64,000 bases of DNA from Palsa-1150 sp036490515. Lineage in GTDB: Bacteria; Myxococcota_A; Polyangia; Polyangiales; Polyangiaceae. Position numbers and translations under genes: made by a program. The notes beneath the pieces are model-generated. The model did not search any database and was not told where the DNA came from. It was given only the letters and a program-made list of their open reading frames with translations. The number at the start of each line of letters is the position of its first letter. Position 1 is the stretch's first letter. Location: NCBI GenBank assembly GCA_036490515.1, contig DASXDU010000042.1:310001-374000 (forward strand), written 5' to 3'. This document shows positions 33,358 through 42,742 of the stretch, piece by piece.

Positions 33358-34989
33358 CTACGCGCGCCTTGCCGTCCACGCGGTGATCCACACGGCCATG
33401 AACGCCAGGAGCGTGCAGCAGATCGCGTGATTGTAGACGAGCACGTTCCGCATGTTGTGCGGGTAGAACATCGTCGCGATCCAGAAGACGAAGAACGCGC
33501 CCAGCACCGCGAGCTCCCTGCCGCGGAGGGCCTGCGTCCGCCCGCGCATCGCGGCGACGAGCAGCAGCGCCGGCACGAGCGTGATGATCACGTAGTAGTA
33601 GTTCGCGGGCAGGTTGAAGAAGAACATGCCGACGAGGCCCATGAGCAGCGCCGACTCGTACGGGCGGCGGTGCGCGCCCGCGTAGGCCGCGCCGCCCGCC
33701 GCGGCGAGCTGGATGGGCAGCGACAGCCACCGCGTCTGGTTCCACGTCGCGCGAAGGCGGAGGTTCCAGTCGTGGAAGACGCCGAGGCCCTGGTGGCCCG
33801 CGAAGTTCACGCGCGGCGTCCACTCGCGCCACGTCATCACCTTCTTCAGGCCGATGTGCATGCCGTAGTACACGTCGCCGTGCCGGAAGATGCGCATGAA
33901 GAAGACGCGCCAGGACTCGAGGCCGAACACGATCGCGCCGAGGACGCAGAGGACGACCGTCGCGCCCGCGAAGGCGGCGCTGAACCGGGCGAGCCGCCGC
34001 ATGTCCTGCGCCGAGCGCAGCGCGCGCCAGCCGACCGGGATCATCGCGCCGATCGCGAAGGCCGCAGGGAAGAGCCGGTCGCACGTCGACGCCGCCATGA
34101 GCACCCCCGCGAGCACCCACCGGCCGCGGTGGAGCGCGCAGAGCCCGAGGATGAGCGTCGTCACCCACGTGTAGCGGAGGAACGCGCCGCCGTTCCATCC
34201 GTAGCTCGCGATGAAGGACGCCCCCCAGAAGACCGCGGTCATCGCCGCCGCCTGCAGGCCGAACGTCCGCCCCACGGCGTAGAAGCATATGAACATCAGC
34301 ACGATGTCGATGCCCGACGAGACGAGGTACGTGGACAGGCCGTGCCACCGGATGGGGATCGCGTTGGCGACGGCGCTCCCGAAGACGCACCAGCTGGGCG
34401 GCGGGTTGAACCCCGCGTCGCCGACGACCTCCGGCCAGAACCCCTCGCCCACCAGGCGCCGCAGCTCGCGAAGGTCGTGCTTGAACGACGCCCACCGCTC
34501 CGGCGTGAAGCGAGGTTTCACGTCGTCGATGCAGTGCTTGCGGGCGTCGGTGAACGTCTTGTCGCGGAGCACGTCGTCGAGGTCGCGCACCCAGCCGACG
34601 ATGCGCGCCTGCACGTGATCCTCGACCGCGATCTCGCCGTCGCCGAGCGCCGTGCAGTCGTAGAGCCCCTCGTAGCCGAGCTCCCGGAAGTACTTCGCGC
34701 CGATGTAGTAGTGGTAGAATTCGTACGCGTGGAAGGGGCGGTGGACCTCGACCTTCTGCCGGCGCGGAGCGGCCGCGTTCACGCCGGGCGCGTCGATCCA
34801 CAGCGTGTGGAACTCCCCGAAGTGCGTCCACGCGGTCAACGCGGTGATGGCCGCGACGCAGAGCGTGGCTGTGACGATCTTGCGCCCGAGCGCGCCGTCG
34901 CGCCGGAGCACGAGCAGGCCCGCGCACCACGCGGCCAGCACGAGCGAGAAGAGGGAAGCCCAGAACTCCTTGTCGTTGAGCGAAGGCAA
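33358..34989 (-). CDS. Polytopic membrane protein, GT87-like mannosyltransferase fold
   Basis: A 543-aa protein with about ten or more membrane helices. After the first two helices a large soluble loop (about 70-190) contains EFYHYYIGAKYF, like the acidic first-loop region of polyprenol-dependent GT-C enzymes of the GT87/DUF2029 type. Later motifs include MTAVFWGASFIASYGWNGGAF. Membrane glycosyl transfer is inferred, with moderate certainty. The only start before the first helix is a TTG at 34989; an in-frame TAG lies two codons upstream. Confidence 0.72.
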   Translation of the reverse strand: MPSLNDKEFWASLFSLVLAAWCAGLLVLRRDGALGRKIVTATLCVAAITALTAWTHFGEFHTLWIDAPGVNAAAPRRQKVEVHRPFHAYEFYHYYIGAKYFRELGYEGLYDCTALGDGEIAVEDHVQARIVGWVRDLDDVLRDKTFTDARKHCIDDVKPRFTPERWASFKHDLRELRRLVGEGFWPEVVGDAGFNPPPSWCVFGSAVANAIPIRWHGLSTYLVSSGIDIVLMFICFYAVGRTFGLQAAAMTAVFWGASFIASYGWNGGAFLRYTWVTTLILGLCALHRGRWVLAGVLMAASTCDRLFPAAFAIGAMIPVGWRALRSAQDMRRLARFSAAFAGATVVLCVLGAIVFGLESWRVFFMRIFRHGDVYYGMHIGLKKVMTWREWTPRVNFAGHQGLGVFHDWNLRLRATWNQTRWLSLPIQLAAAGGAAYAGAHRRPYESALLMGLVGMFFFNLPANYYYVIITLVPALLLVAAMRGRTQALRGRELAVLGAFFVFWIATMFYPHNMRNVLVYNHAICCTLLAFMAVWITAWTARRA

Positions 34990-35045
34990 GACGATCTAGG
35001 GCGACAGACTGACGGAAGTCCCCCCGCCGCGCTAGCCTCTCGCGC

Positions 35046-36443
35046 ATGGCGACCCGCAGCGACATCGACCGCGACCTCTCCGAGCTCCTCGAGCTCGGGG
35101 ACCGCATCCTGAAGATGGTCCGCGATCGCGGCGGGGCGGGCCTCGTCGCCGAGTGCGTGCTCCGGTCGGGCGCGGAGCTGTCGGCCAAGGTCCGCAAGGG
35201 CGAGCCGGAGCTCGTCGAGGAGGCGGGCACCCGCTCGGCGGGCCTGCGCGTCATCCAGGCGAAGCGCGTCGCCACCACCTCGACGAGCGATCTCACCGAT
35301 CGGGGGATCGACCGCTTCGTCACCGACGCGCTCGAGCTCGTGTCCATCTCGCAGGAGGATCCGTTCGCGGGCCCCGCCGATCCCGCCCTCCTCTGCGATC
35401 CCTCGAAGGCGCCCGACCTCGAGCTCTACGACCCGGCCGGCGGCGCGGTCGACGCCGCGAAGGCCATCGCGATCGCCAAGGAGGGCGAGGCCGCCGCCTT
35501 CGCGTTCGACCCGCGCATCTCGAACAGCGAGGGCGCCACCTTCGGGCGCACCGCGGGCGGCGCCGCCGTCGTCCTGTCGAGCGGGTTCCGCGCCTCGTAC
35601 AAGGGCTCCTACCAGTCGCTCAACGTCGTCCCCGTCGCAGCCGACGAGGGCGGGAAGAACCGCCGCGGCTACCACTGGACCGCGCGCCGCTGGCTCGCCG
35701 AGCTCGACCCCGCCGCCGAGGTGGGGCGCGAGGCCGCCCGCCGGACGCTCCGAAAGCTCGGGGCGCGCACGGTCCCTACGTGCGAGGTCCCCGTCGTCTT
35801 CGATCCGGACGCCGCTCGCTCGATCCTCGGGATGCTCGCCGGCTGCGTCATGGGGAGCTCCATCTGGCGCAAGTCGAGCTACCTCGACGGCCGCGAGGGG
35901 ACGCGCGTCGCGAGCGATCTCGTGACGGTCGTCGACGACCCGCTCCTTCCGCGCGCGCCGGGGTCGCGCCCGTTCGACGGCGAGGGGCTCGCGAGCCGCA
36001 AGAACGTCGTCGTCGAGGAGGGCACGCTCCGCACGTACCTCTGCGACAGCTACTCGGCGCGCAAGCTCGGGCGGGAGAGCACCGGCAGCGCCTCGCGCGG
36101 CGGCGGCGCCGGCGTCGGCCCCAGCACGACCAACTTCATCCTCCAGCCGGGGAGCGACTCGAACGAGTCGATCGTCAAGGCCACGAAGCGCGGCCTCTAC
36201 GTCCTCGAGATGATGGGCTTCGGCTTCAACGCCGTCACGGGCGACTTCTCGCGCGGCGCCGCCGGCTTCTGGATCGAGAACGGGGAGCTCACGCACCCCG
36301 TCAGCGAGGTGACCATCTCGCTCAACGTCGACGACCTGTGGAAGACCATCGACGCGGTCGGGAGCGATCTCGATCTCCGCACGTCGACGGCCGCCCCCAC
36401 GCTGCGCGTCGCGAAGATGACCGTCGCCGGCGGCGCGAGCTGA
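35046..36443 (+). CDS. pmbA: PmbA/TldE metalloprotease-family protein
   Basis: A 465-aa TldD/PmbA-family protein, the size usual for PmbA (TldE). Features are the N-terminal GAGLVAECVLRSGAELSAKV domain, the central KEGEAAAFAFDPRISNSEGA segment, RKNVVVEEGTLRTYLCDSYSARKLG and the C-terminal GAAGFWIENGELTHPVSEVTIS block typical of the family. TldE normally pairs with TldD, the metal-carrying subunit, in peptide maturation and degradation; no tldD is seen in this window. It is divergent from the GT87-like gene. Confidence 0.93.
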   Translation: MATRSDIDRDLSELLELGDRILKMVRDRGGAGLVAECVLRSGAELSAKVRKGEPELVEEAGTRSAGLRVIQAKRVATTSTSDLTDRGIDRFVTDALELVSISQEDPFAGPADPALLCDPSKAPDLELYDPAGGAVDAAKAIAIAKEGEAAAFAFDPRISNSEGATFGRTAGGAAVVLSSGFRASYKGSYQSLNVVPVAADEGGKNRRGYHWTARRWLAELDPAAEVGREAARRTLRKLGARTVPTCEVPVVFDPDAARSILGMLAGCVMGSSIWRKSSYLDGREGTRVASDLVTVVDDPLLPRAPGSRPFDGEGLASRKNVVVEEGTLRTYLCDSYSARKLGRESTGSASRGGGAGVGPSTTNFILQPGSDSNESIVKATKRGLYVLEMMGFGFNAVTGDFSRGAAGFWIENGELTHPVSEVTISLNVDDLWKTIDAVGSDLDLRTSTAAPTLRVAKMTVAGGAS

Positions 36444-36446
36444 CGC

Positions 36447-37664
36447 TCACGGCGCCGGGTAGAGCGCGCACGCCGCGGGCGCGCCCGTCGGGTTCACGTC
36501 GTTGCACCAGAGGACGCCGAGCGTCCCCGTGCCGAGCGTGACGAGGATGCCCGTGTGCGACGAGCCGAGCCCCACGCCGAGGTACTCCGGGCCCGTGGCC
36601 CACTGCGCGGGCGCCGCGTCGCCGGCGGAGGCGAGCGCGAACGCGGTCGGGGGCGCCAGCGCCGCGAGCGACGTGTAGCCGAGGGCGTCGATCGAGGGCG
36701 CCGACGCGTCCGGCGCGGACGACGTCGAGGCCGCGCTCACCTGGCGCGGGTCGACCTCGGGGGTGACGAGGACCGAGCCGGCGCGAACCGACAGGGGCGG
36801 CGCGGGAGGCGCGACGCCCGTGCCGAGCGCCGCGTGGATCATGCGGATGCGCGCGGACTGCGGGCTCGCGGTCCCGTCGGTGAAGGACACGATGGAGAGC
36901 GCCGAGCCGCCGGCGTCGTCGCCCGCCAGGCCGAGGATGACGGCGGTCGCGTGCTTGCCGGCGTCGAGCGTGACCTGCGCGACGAAGGTGCGCGTGACGC
37001 ACGAGTGGCCGCCGGGAGGGACGAGCGCGACGTCGAAGGTGCCGGACGTCTGCACCTGGATGAGGGGACCGATCGTGCCGAAGACGAGCGCGCCGGGGAC
37101 TGCCGCGTCCGGGACGGAGAGGGTCCCGGCGTCGCTCCCGCCGCCGCCGCCGTCGCCGGCGTCGGAGGACGGCGCCGCGCCGTCGGAGTCGTCGTCCGCG
37201 CCGCTGTCGGTGTCGGCGTCGGCCGGGGGGGACGCATCGGGGCTCGTGCCGGGCCCCGTGTCGGCCGCCTCGCCGTCGTCCGTGCCGCCGCCGCCGTCGG
37301 GGAGGGGGCCTGCGTCCGGGGGAAGGGCCGCGCCGTCGCCGCCTGCCTCGCCCGCGTCGCCGGGAGTGGGCGAAGGGCCCGCGAGGACGGGCCCGATCCA
37401 CGACGCGGCGCCCGCCGCCCGCCAGCAGAAGTCGACCGGGCCGAGGTCCGGCGACGCGTGGACGAGGCGCATCGAAGCCTGCACGGTGTTGCTCGCCTCG
37501 CCGGGCGCGTCTCCGCCTGCCCCGTCGCCCCCTCCGACGATGACGCCGTACGCGTCGAGCCCCGCGTCCGACGTCGCCCCGTTGTGCCCCGACGAGCAGC
37601 CGCTCGCGACGCCCGCCGACACGAGGGGCGCGCACACGAGGAGCAGCGACAAGGCACGGCGCAT
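36447..37664 (-). CDS. Lipoprotein with Asp/Gly/Pro-rich insert (DUF4397-like)
   Basis: A 405-aa protein. The signal peptide ends in lipobox VASGC. A DUF4397-like beta domain starts ASMRLVHASPDLGPVDFCW and is interrupted by a low-complexity Asp/Ala/Gly/Pro stretch of about 100 residues. It resumes with LVFGTIGPLIQVQTSGTF, VRMIHA-like RIRMIHAALGTG and a C-terminal LGVLWCNDVNPTG. Surface or periplasmic location is expected; function unknown. It is convergent with pmbA, 3 bp apart. Confidence 0.75.
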   Translation of the reverse strand: MRRALSLLLVCAPLVSAGVASGCSSGHNGATSDAGLDAYGVIVGGGDGAGGDAPGEASNTVQASMRLVHASPDLGPVDFCWRAAGAASWIGPVLAGPSPTPGDAGEAGGDGAALPPDAGPLPDGGGGTDDGEAADTGPGTSPDASPPADADTDSGADDDSDGAAPSSDAGDGGGGGSDAGTLSVPDAAVPGALVFGTIGPLIQVQTSGTFDVALVPPGGHSCVTRTFVAQVTLDAGKHATAVILGLAGDDAGGSALSIVSFTDGTASPQSARIRMIHAALGTGVAPPAPPLSVRAGSVLVTPEVDPRQVSAASTSSAPDASAPSIDALGYTSLAALAPPTAFALASAGDAAPAQWATGPEYLGVGLGSSHTGILVTLGTGTLGVLWCNDVNPTGAPAACALYPAP

Positions 37665-37737
37665 GGCAAAGGGGTGCGCCCGTGCAGGCCGCACCGCAGG
37701 ATCGAGCTTACGACGCGGCGCCGGGCGGTGCTATCGA

Positions 37738-38079
37738 ATGGTCCTCGTGACGCCCGACGACATCAAGGCGCTCCGCAAGGAGCTCGCGTGCACGGCGAAG
37801 GAGCTGGCGGGGGCGCTCGGCGTCGACCAGGCGACGGTGCTCGCGTGGGAGAAGGCAGAGCTCTTCCCGACCAAATCGTACGTCGAGGCAATGGACGTGC
37901 TCCGCGCGAAGGGCCCGGGCTCCGTCCCGAAGAGGGCCAAGGGCGCCGAGCCGCCGATGGGCAAGGCGCTGGCCGATCCGCAGGTGTGGGAGCTCGTACG
38001 CAAGCTCGTCGCGCACAAGAAGCTCCGCGACGAGGTCGCGAAGCTCGCCGAGAAGTACGCCGACCCGGCGGCCGACTAG
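37738..38079 (+). CDS. Small helix-turn-helix protein
   Basis: A 113-aa protein with an XRE-type HTH at residues about 8-45 (IKALRKELACTAKELAGALGVDQATVLAWEK), then a basic linker and a C-terminal helical region. A GTG at 37747 is an equally good start and would suit a leaderless transcript from TATCGA at 37732. A DNA-binding regulator; the target is unknown. Confidence 0.8.
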   Translation: MVLVTPDDIKALRKELACTAKELAGALGVDQATVLAWEKAELFPTKSYVEAMDVLRAKGPGSVPKRAKGAEPPMGKALADPQVWELVRKLVAHKKLRDEVAKLAEKYADPAAD

Positions 38080-38114
38080 CGGGCCGCATCGGCGGTCGCG
38101 AGGGCGCGTTCCCC

Positions 38115-39353
38115 TCAGGGGTCGTGGGGGAAGGTGTCGTCTTCGCTGTCGCGCGAGGGCGGGGCGGGGGGAGCCAGGGTGTCGTGCTCGGGGGGCGGAG
38201 TGAGCGTGTCGCTCGACTCGCCCGAGGAGATGGGGGCCGACATCGGGCCGGTGCCGTGGTCGGTCGGGGGGTCCGGGACGGGATCGGTGGTGTGACCCGG
38301 CTCGCCGTCCGGCGCGCTTGCGGGCGCGCGGGTCGCCGGCTCGGTCGCGCGCGCCTGCGCCTGCGCGTGCTCGGGCAGCACCTCGCCGAGCTCCGCCTCG
38401 GCAACGCGGCGCGACTCGTCCGACAGCTCGGTGAACTCCTTGAGCGTCGGCAGGTCCTTCAGCGATTTCAGGCCGAAGAACTCGAGGAACGCGCTGGTCG
38501 TCCCGTAGAGGAGCGGCCGCCCGGGCTCGTCCTTCTTGCCGAGGATGCGCAGGAGATCGCGCTCGAGCAGGAGCTTCAAGGTGGCGCCGCTGTCGACGCC
38601 GCGGATGTCGTCGATCTCGGGCCGCGTGATGGGCTGCCGGTACGCCGCGATGGCCAGCGTCTCCACCTGCGCGCGCGTCAGGCGCACGGGCTTCTCGCTC
38701 GCCATCTCGCGCACGAACGGCGCGTACTCGACGCTCGTCCGGAAGAGCCACCCGCCGGCGATCTCGCCGAGCACGATGCCGCGCCCGGCGTAGGCCTCCT
38801 CGAGCTCCTTCAGGAGCTCCCGCACCTGCTTCACCGGCGCCGACGCGAGGCGCGCGAGCTCGCCCGACTTGAGCGGCTTGTCGCTCGCGAAGACGAGCGC
38901 CTCGAGGAGCCCCTTGAGGTGGTTGCGTGACAGCTCGCGCGCCTGCTCCACGCCGGCCGCCTCGTCCTCCGCCGAGCCGCCCCCGCCGCCGCTTCCGTCG
39001 GCGGCGTTCGCGTCGCCGAGCTCCTCGAGCCCCTCGACGGCCGCGGCGTGCTCGCCGGTCTTGGCCGCGAGATCGGCCAGTTCCTCGACGCCCACCGTGT
39101 CCGCCACGCGCAGCTTGCTCTCGGTCGCGGCGCCCTCGCTCGGCGGGGCCGCGGCGTCGTCGTCCGCGCCCTGCTCCCCGGCCGCGTCGTCGCGCAGCAC
39201 GGCACCCAGCGCTCCGAGCTCGTCTCCCGTCAGGTTCACCGTGGGCATGTCCTCGACCGGCGAGCCCGGCTGCGCGTGGCCGTGCCCCGCCTCGTCGACC
39301 CCCGACTCCGGCGGCGTCGTGTCCGTCGGCTCCTTCTTCTTCCTCCTCGTCAC
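38115..39353 (-). CDS. scpB: Segregation and condensation protein B with long disordered tails
   Basis: A 412-aa protein, about twice the usual ScpB length. The ScpB core (two winged-helix domains) runs from about 145 to 325: LKGLLEALVFASDKPL, YAGRGIVLGEIAGGWLFRT, VETLAIAAYRQPITRPEIDDI, LLERDLLRILGKKDEPGRP. An acidic N-terminal extension of about 140 residues and a Pro/Thr/Asp-rich tail of about 85 flank it. The start GTG 39353 overlaps the scpA stop (GTGA). ScpB binds ScpA and SMC in chromosome condensation. Confidence 0.93.
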   Translation of the reverse strand: MTRRKKKEPTDTTPPESGVDEAGHGHAQPGSPVEDMPTVNLTGDELGALGAVLRDDAAGEQGADDDAAAPPSEGAATESKLRVADTVGVEELADLAAKTGEHAAAVEGLEELGDANAADGSGGGGGSAEDEAAGVEQARELSRNHLKGLLEALVFASDKPLKSGELARLASAPVKQVRELLKELEEAYAGRGIVLGEIAGGWLFRTSVEYAPFVREMASEKPVRLTRAQVETLAIAAYRQPITRPEIDDIRGVDSGATLKLLLERDLLRILGKKDEPGRPLLYGTTSAFLEFFGLKSLKDLPTLKEFTELSDESRRVAEAELGEVLPEHAQAQARATEPATRAPASAPDGEPGHTTDPVPDPPTDHGTGPMSAPISSGESSDTLTPPPEHDTLAPPAPPSRDSEDDTFPHDP

Positions 39354-40129
39354 GGACGTGCTTCCTCCTCGCTGGCGGCGAGCTCGACGTACAGGGGCCC
39401 GAGCGGCTCGGTCTGGAGCAGCCGCGTCATGCGGAGCTTCGTCATCTCGAGGAGCGCGAGAAACGTGATGACCAGGTCGAACTTGGTCGCCGCCCCCGCG
39501 AAGATCTCCTCGAACGCCAGCCGCCTGCGCGCGCCGAGGAGATCGCTCAGCTCGGCGATGCGGTCCGACAGGCTGATGCGGTCGGCCACGATGTCGTGCG
39601 TGAGCTTGACCTTGCTGCGATCGAGCACGCGCTGGAAGGCCTCGACGAGCGAGTAGAGCGGGATCTCCGCGAGCGGCGCGAGGCCCTGGCCGGCCGCGGC
39701 CTCGACGGGCGCCCCGCGCAGGAAGACGTCTCGCCCAGCGACGCCGCGCGCCGTGAGCTGCTCGCCGGCCTGCTTGTACTTCTGGTACTCGAGCAGGCGC
39801 TTGATGAGGGCCTCGCGCGGGTCGATCTCGTCCTCGGGGTCGAGCTCGTCTTCCTGGCCGGGCGGCGGGGCCGGCAGGAGCATCTTGCTCTTGATGTGGG
39901 CGAGGGTGGCCGCCATGACGAGATACTCGGCGGCCACGTCGAGCTCCATGAGCTGCATGACGGCGAGGTACTCGAGGTACTTCTCGGTCACGAAGGAGAT
40001 GGGGATGTCGAGGATGTCGAGCTCGTGCTTCTGGCAAAGGTGCAGGAGCAGGTCGAGCGGGCCCTCGAAGTGCGTGAGCTTGACCGACCAGGCGGCTGCT
40101 CCAGCGTCTAGATTCTCGCCGTCGGTCAC
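39350..40129 (-). CDS. scpA: Segregation and condensation protein A
   Basis: A 259-aa kleisin: VKLTHFEGPLDLLLHLCQKH, ELDILDIPISFVTEKYLEYL, AAEYLVMAATLAHIKSKMLL and a C-terminal winged helix (ALLEMTKLRMTRLLQTE). It bridges SMC heads in the condensin complex. The start is GTG 40129; no ATG is available in the frame before the conserved region. It forms an operon with scpB. The upstream gap holds G-rich simple repeats. Confidence 0.94.
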   Translation of the reverse strand: MTDGENLDAGAAAWSVKLTHFEGPLDLLLHLCQKHELDILDIPISFVTEKYLEYLAVMQLMELDVAAEYLVMAATLAHIKSKMLLPAPPPGQEDELDPEDEIDPREALIKRLLEYQKYKQAGEQLTARGVAGRDVFLRGAPVEAAAGQGLAPLAEIPLYSLVEAFQRVLDRSKVKLTHDIVADRISLSDRIAELSDLLGARRRLAFEEIFAGAATKFDLVITFLALLEMTKLRMTRLLQTEPLGPLYVELAASEEEARP

Positions 40130-40232
40130 GATGAAGCCTGCACCATAGGCAATCGCGGGCACGGGAGGCAACGGGCGCGGCTCGGGAAGGGGGGAGGGGA
40201 GGGGGCAGAGCGCGGGGGCGGGCGCGGGCGCG

Positions 40233-40293
<61 letters not shown>

Positions 40294-40404
40294 CGCGGGT
40301 TGCTTGGGAGAGGGCAGCGCGCATGAAAACGGGGTACGGCGGGGCGGCCGGTCGCAGAGCGGGCCCGGGTGGCGGGGCATTCGTCGCCGGTGGGGGCGCG
40401 GGGC

Positions 40405-40410
40405 TAAGAT
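40405..40410 (+). promoter_or_regulatory. -10-like TAAGAT overlapping the annotated start
   Basis: TAAGAT overlaps ATG 40409 and ends 7 bp before an in-frame GTG at 40418. If it is a -10 element, the mRNA would begin at about the GTG, giving a leaderless transcript and a protein three residues shorter. Confidence 0.35.
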
Positions 40411-42679
40411 GGGTCTCGTGAGCGCCGTGAACGTCGTGAACGCCGGCAACGCCGGGAGCGCAGGCCCGGAGGCCGCGACGCCCAAGTGCTGCCCGTCGTG
40501 CGCGACGCGGTACCCGGCGGACGCGCTCTTCTGCCCGATCGACGGCGCACCTCTCACGACCTCGCCGGGGGCCATCGCGGCCGCCGCGGCGAGCGACCCG
40601 TACGTCGGGCGGGAGATCCTCGGCCACATCGAGATCCGGCAGCTCGTCGGCCTCGGCGCGATGGGTCGCGTCTACCGCGCGTTCCAGAAGGGCATCGACC
40701 GCGACGTGGCGGTGAAGATCCTGCACCGCGAGCTCTCGGCCAACCAGATGCTCGTCACGCGCTTCCACCGCGAGGCGCGCGTCGCCTCGCGCCTGGCCCA
40801 CCCCAACGTCGTGCACGTGCTGCTCACGGGGCAGCTCCCGGACGGCGCGCTCTACATCGTCATGGAGTACCTCGACGGGCTGTCGCTCCAGAGCGCCCTC
40901 GGGGCGGCGGGGGGGGCGATGCCGCTCCCGCGGACGCTCCACATCGCGCTCCAGCTCTGCGACGCGGCCGGCGAGGCGCACACGCAGGGGGTCGTACACC
41001 GGGACCTCAAGCCCGAGAACGTGATGCTCGTGAACCGGGCGGACGACCCGGACTACGTGAAGGTGCTCGACTTCGGCATCGCGCGCCTCAACTGGGGCGA
41101 GCAGTCGATGGCGACGGCGGCGGGGCTCATCTTCGGCACGGCGCGGTACATCTCGCCGGAGGGGGCGCAGGGCGAGACCGTCGCGCCGCAGGGGGACGTG
41201 TACTCGATCGCGACGATCGTCTACCAGATGCTCTCCGGGCGGACGCCGTTCGACGCGGAGCAAGCGGTCGCGCTCCTCGTGCAGCAGATCCACGACCCAC
41301 CGGCGCCGCTGAAGAGCGTCGCGCGGGCGGCGTACGTGCCCGAGCCCATCGCGCAGGTCGTGATGGAGAACCTCGCGAAGAAGGCGGAGGGCCGGGCCGA
41401 GAACGCGCGGGCGTTCGGGAGGGCGCTGCTCGACGCGGCGGTGACGAGCGGTCTCTCGGCGCAGGACATCCTGGCGCGGCCGGCCATGCTGGGGCCGGGG
41501 CGCGGGCCGCACGGTTCGTACAGCAGCGCGGTGCAGATGCCGTCGATGCAGCGGACGAACAAGCTGACCCTCGAGCCCGACGTGGCCGCGCGCATCCAGG
41601 CGAGGACGTCGTACGAGACCCCGGCCGACGCGCCACTGTCGTCGCGGTCGTTCCAGCGGACGGAGATCCCCGAGCCGCCGATGGTGCCGCGCGGGGCTGC
41701 GACGACCAAGTGGATCCCGCCGGAGGACGTGGCGCGCCGGATGGTGCCGCCCACGCAGGCGCCGGATCCGTCGGAGCTCTCGCCGCGGCCGCCGCCGTCG
41801 TCGCCGGGCGTGGACACGACGATGGACGACAGCCAGGTGCCGTCGTCCGCCTTCTCGACGCCGCTGCCGCGGTCCTCGCCCCTCTCCACGCCCGCGCCGA
41901 CGCCCCTGCCCGTGTCCTCGGAGCCGCCGCGGAGCGGGCCCCTTCCGCAGTCGCAGATCGACACGGTGCCGCCGATGTCGCGGACGGCGCCCGCGCCGTC
42001 GAGCCCGTCGCTCGTCGACGGGACGATCGCGGGCGACGACATCCCGCTGCGGTTGCCGCGCGAGGGGGGCCGGACGGCGGCGGTGATCCTCCTCTGCTTC
42101 CTCGTGGGCGTGGTCGGCATGGGCGTCATCGCGGCCAAGGCGGGGCTCATCGGGTCGCGCGCGCACGCCGACGCGGTGCCGCCCCTGCCCACGTCGCAGG
42201 CGTCGGCCGCGGCGGTGACGTCGGCCGCCGTGCTCGACGTGCCGCCGCCCGATGAGCCGGAGGTCGTGCTGCCCCCGCTGGCGTCGGGTCACGTGGTGGT
42301 GGCGTCGGGTGCGGTGCGCGCGACGGTCGACGTGTCGAACGCGAAGCCGGGCGTGGGGCAGCCCGTGGATCTGACCGCGCGGGTCGCGGGCGGCGCGCGC
42401 GCGAAGGTCGAGGGCGCGGCGTTCCACATCGCGGGGCCGGGGATCGCGCCGGGCACGCGGCTCGACGCGGCCGCCGACGGCGCAGGCGGCTTCCACGCGA
42501 CCTTCGCGTTCCTCCAGCCGGGTCGCTTCGACGTGAGCTTCACCGCGAAGGCCGACGGCGCCCCCGTCCGCTCGTCGCGCTTGCTCGTCGTCGGAAGCGG
42601 CCCCACCGCCCCGCCGACGTTGCCCGCAGCCCCGCCGCAGGGCACGCCTCCGGCCTCCACCGGCGGCAAGTGGCTCTAG
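40409..42679 (+). CDS. Membrane Ser/Thr protein kinase with N-terminal zinc ribbon
   Basis: A 756-aa protein. An N-terminal zinc-ribbon-like element (CPSC, then CPID, about 29-44) precedes a Hanks kinase domain (about 72-345) with GLGAMGRVY, AVKIL (Lys103), HRDLKPEN (Asp199), DFG and SPE in place of APE. A Pro/Ser-rich region of about 200 residues follows, then a membrane helix (about 557-577, AAVILLCFLVGVVGMGVIAA). The periplasmic domain of about 170 residues has an Ig-like C-terminal half (VGQPVDLTARVAGG). It is a receptor-type kinase. GTG 40418 is an alternative start. Confidence 0.92.
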   Translation: MGLVSAVNVVNAGNAGSAGPEAATPKCCPSCATRYPADALFCPIDGAPLTTSPGAIAAAAASDPYVGREILGHIEIRQLVGLGAMGRVYRAFQKGIDRDVAVKILHRELSANQMLVTRFHREARVASRLAHPNVVHVLLTGQLPDGALYIVMEYLDGLSLQSALGAAGGAMPLPRTLHIALQLCDAAGEAHTQGVVHRDLKPENVMLVNRADDPDYVKVLDFGIARLNWGEQSMATAAGLIFGTARYISPEGAQGETVAPQGDVYSIATIVYQMLSGRTPFDAEQAVALLVQQIHDPPAPLKSVARAAYVPEPIAQVVMENLAKKAEGRAENARAFGRALLDAAVTSGLSAQDILARPAMLGPGRGPHGSYSSAVQMPSMQRTNKLTLEPDVAARIQARTSYETPADAPLSSRSFQRTEIPEPPMVPRGAATTKWIPPEDVARRMVPPTQAPDPSELSPRPPPSSPGVDTTMDDSQVPSSAFSTPLPRSSPLSTPAPTPLPVSSEPPRSGPLPQSQIDTVPPMSRTAPAPSSPSLVDGTIAGDDIPLRLPREGGRTAAVILLCFLVGVVGMGVIAAKAGLIGSRAHADAVPPLPTSQASAAAVTSAAVLDVPPPDEPEVVLPPLASGHVVVASGAVRATVDVSNAKPGVGQPVDLTARVAGGARAKVEGAAFHIAGPGIAPGTRLDAAADGAGGFHATFAFLQPGRFDVSFTAKADGAPVRSSRLLVVGSGPTAPPTLPAAPPQGTPPASTGGKWL

Positions 42680-42742
42680 GCGCGCGCTTGGGCCTCCGTT
42701 GTTTCCCCCTCTCCGAGAGCCCAGCGGGTTAAGCTCGTACCG

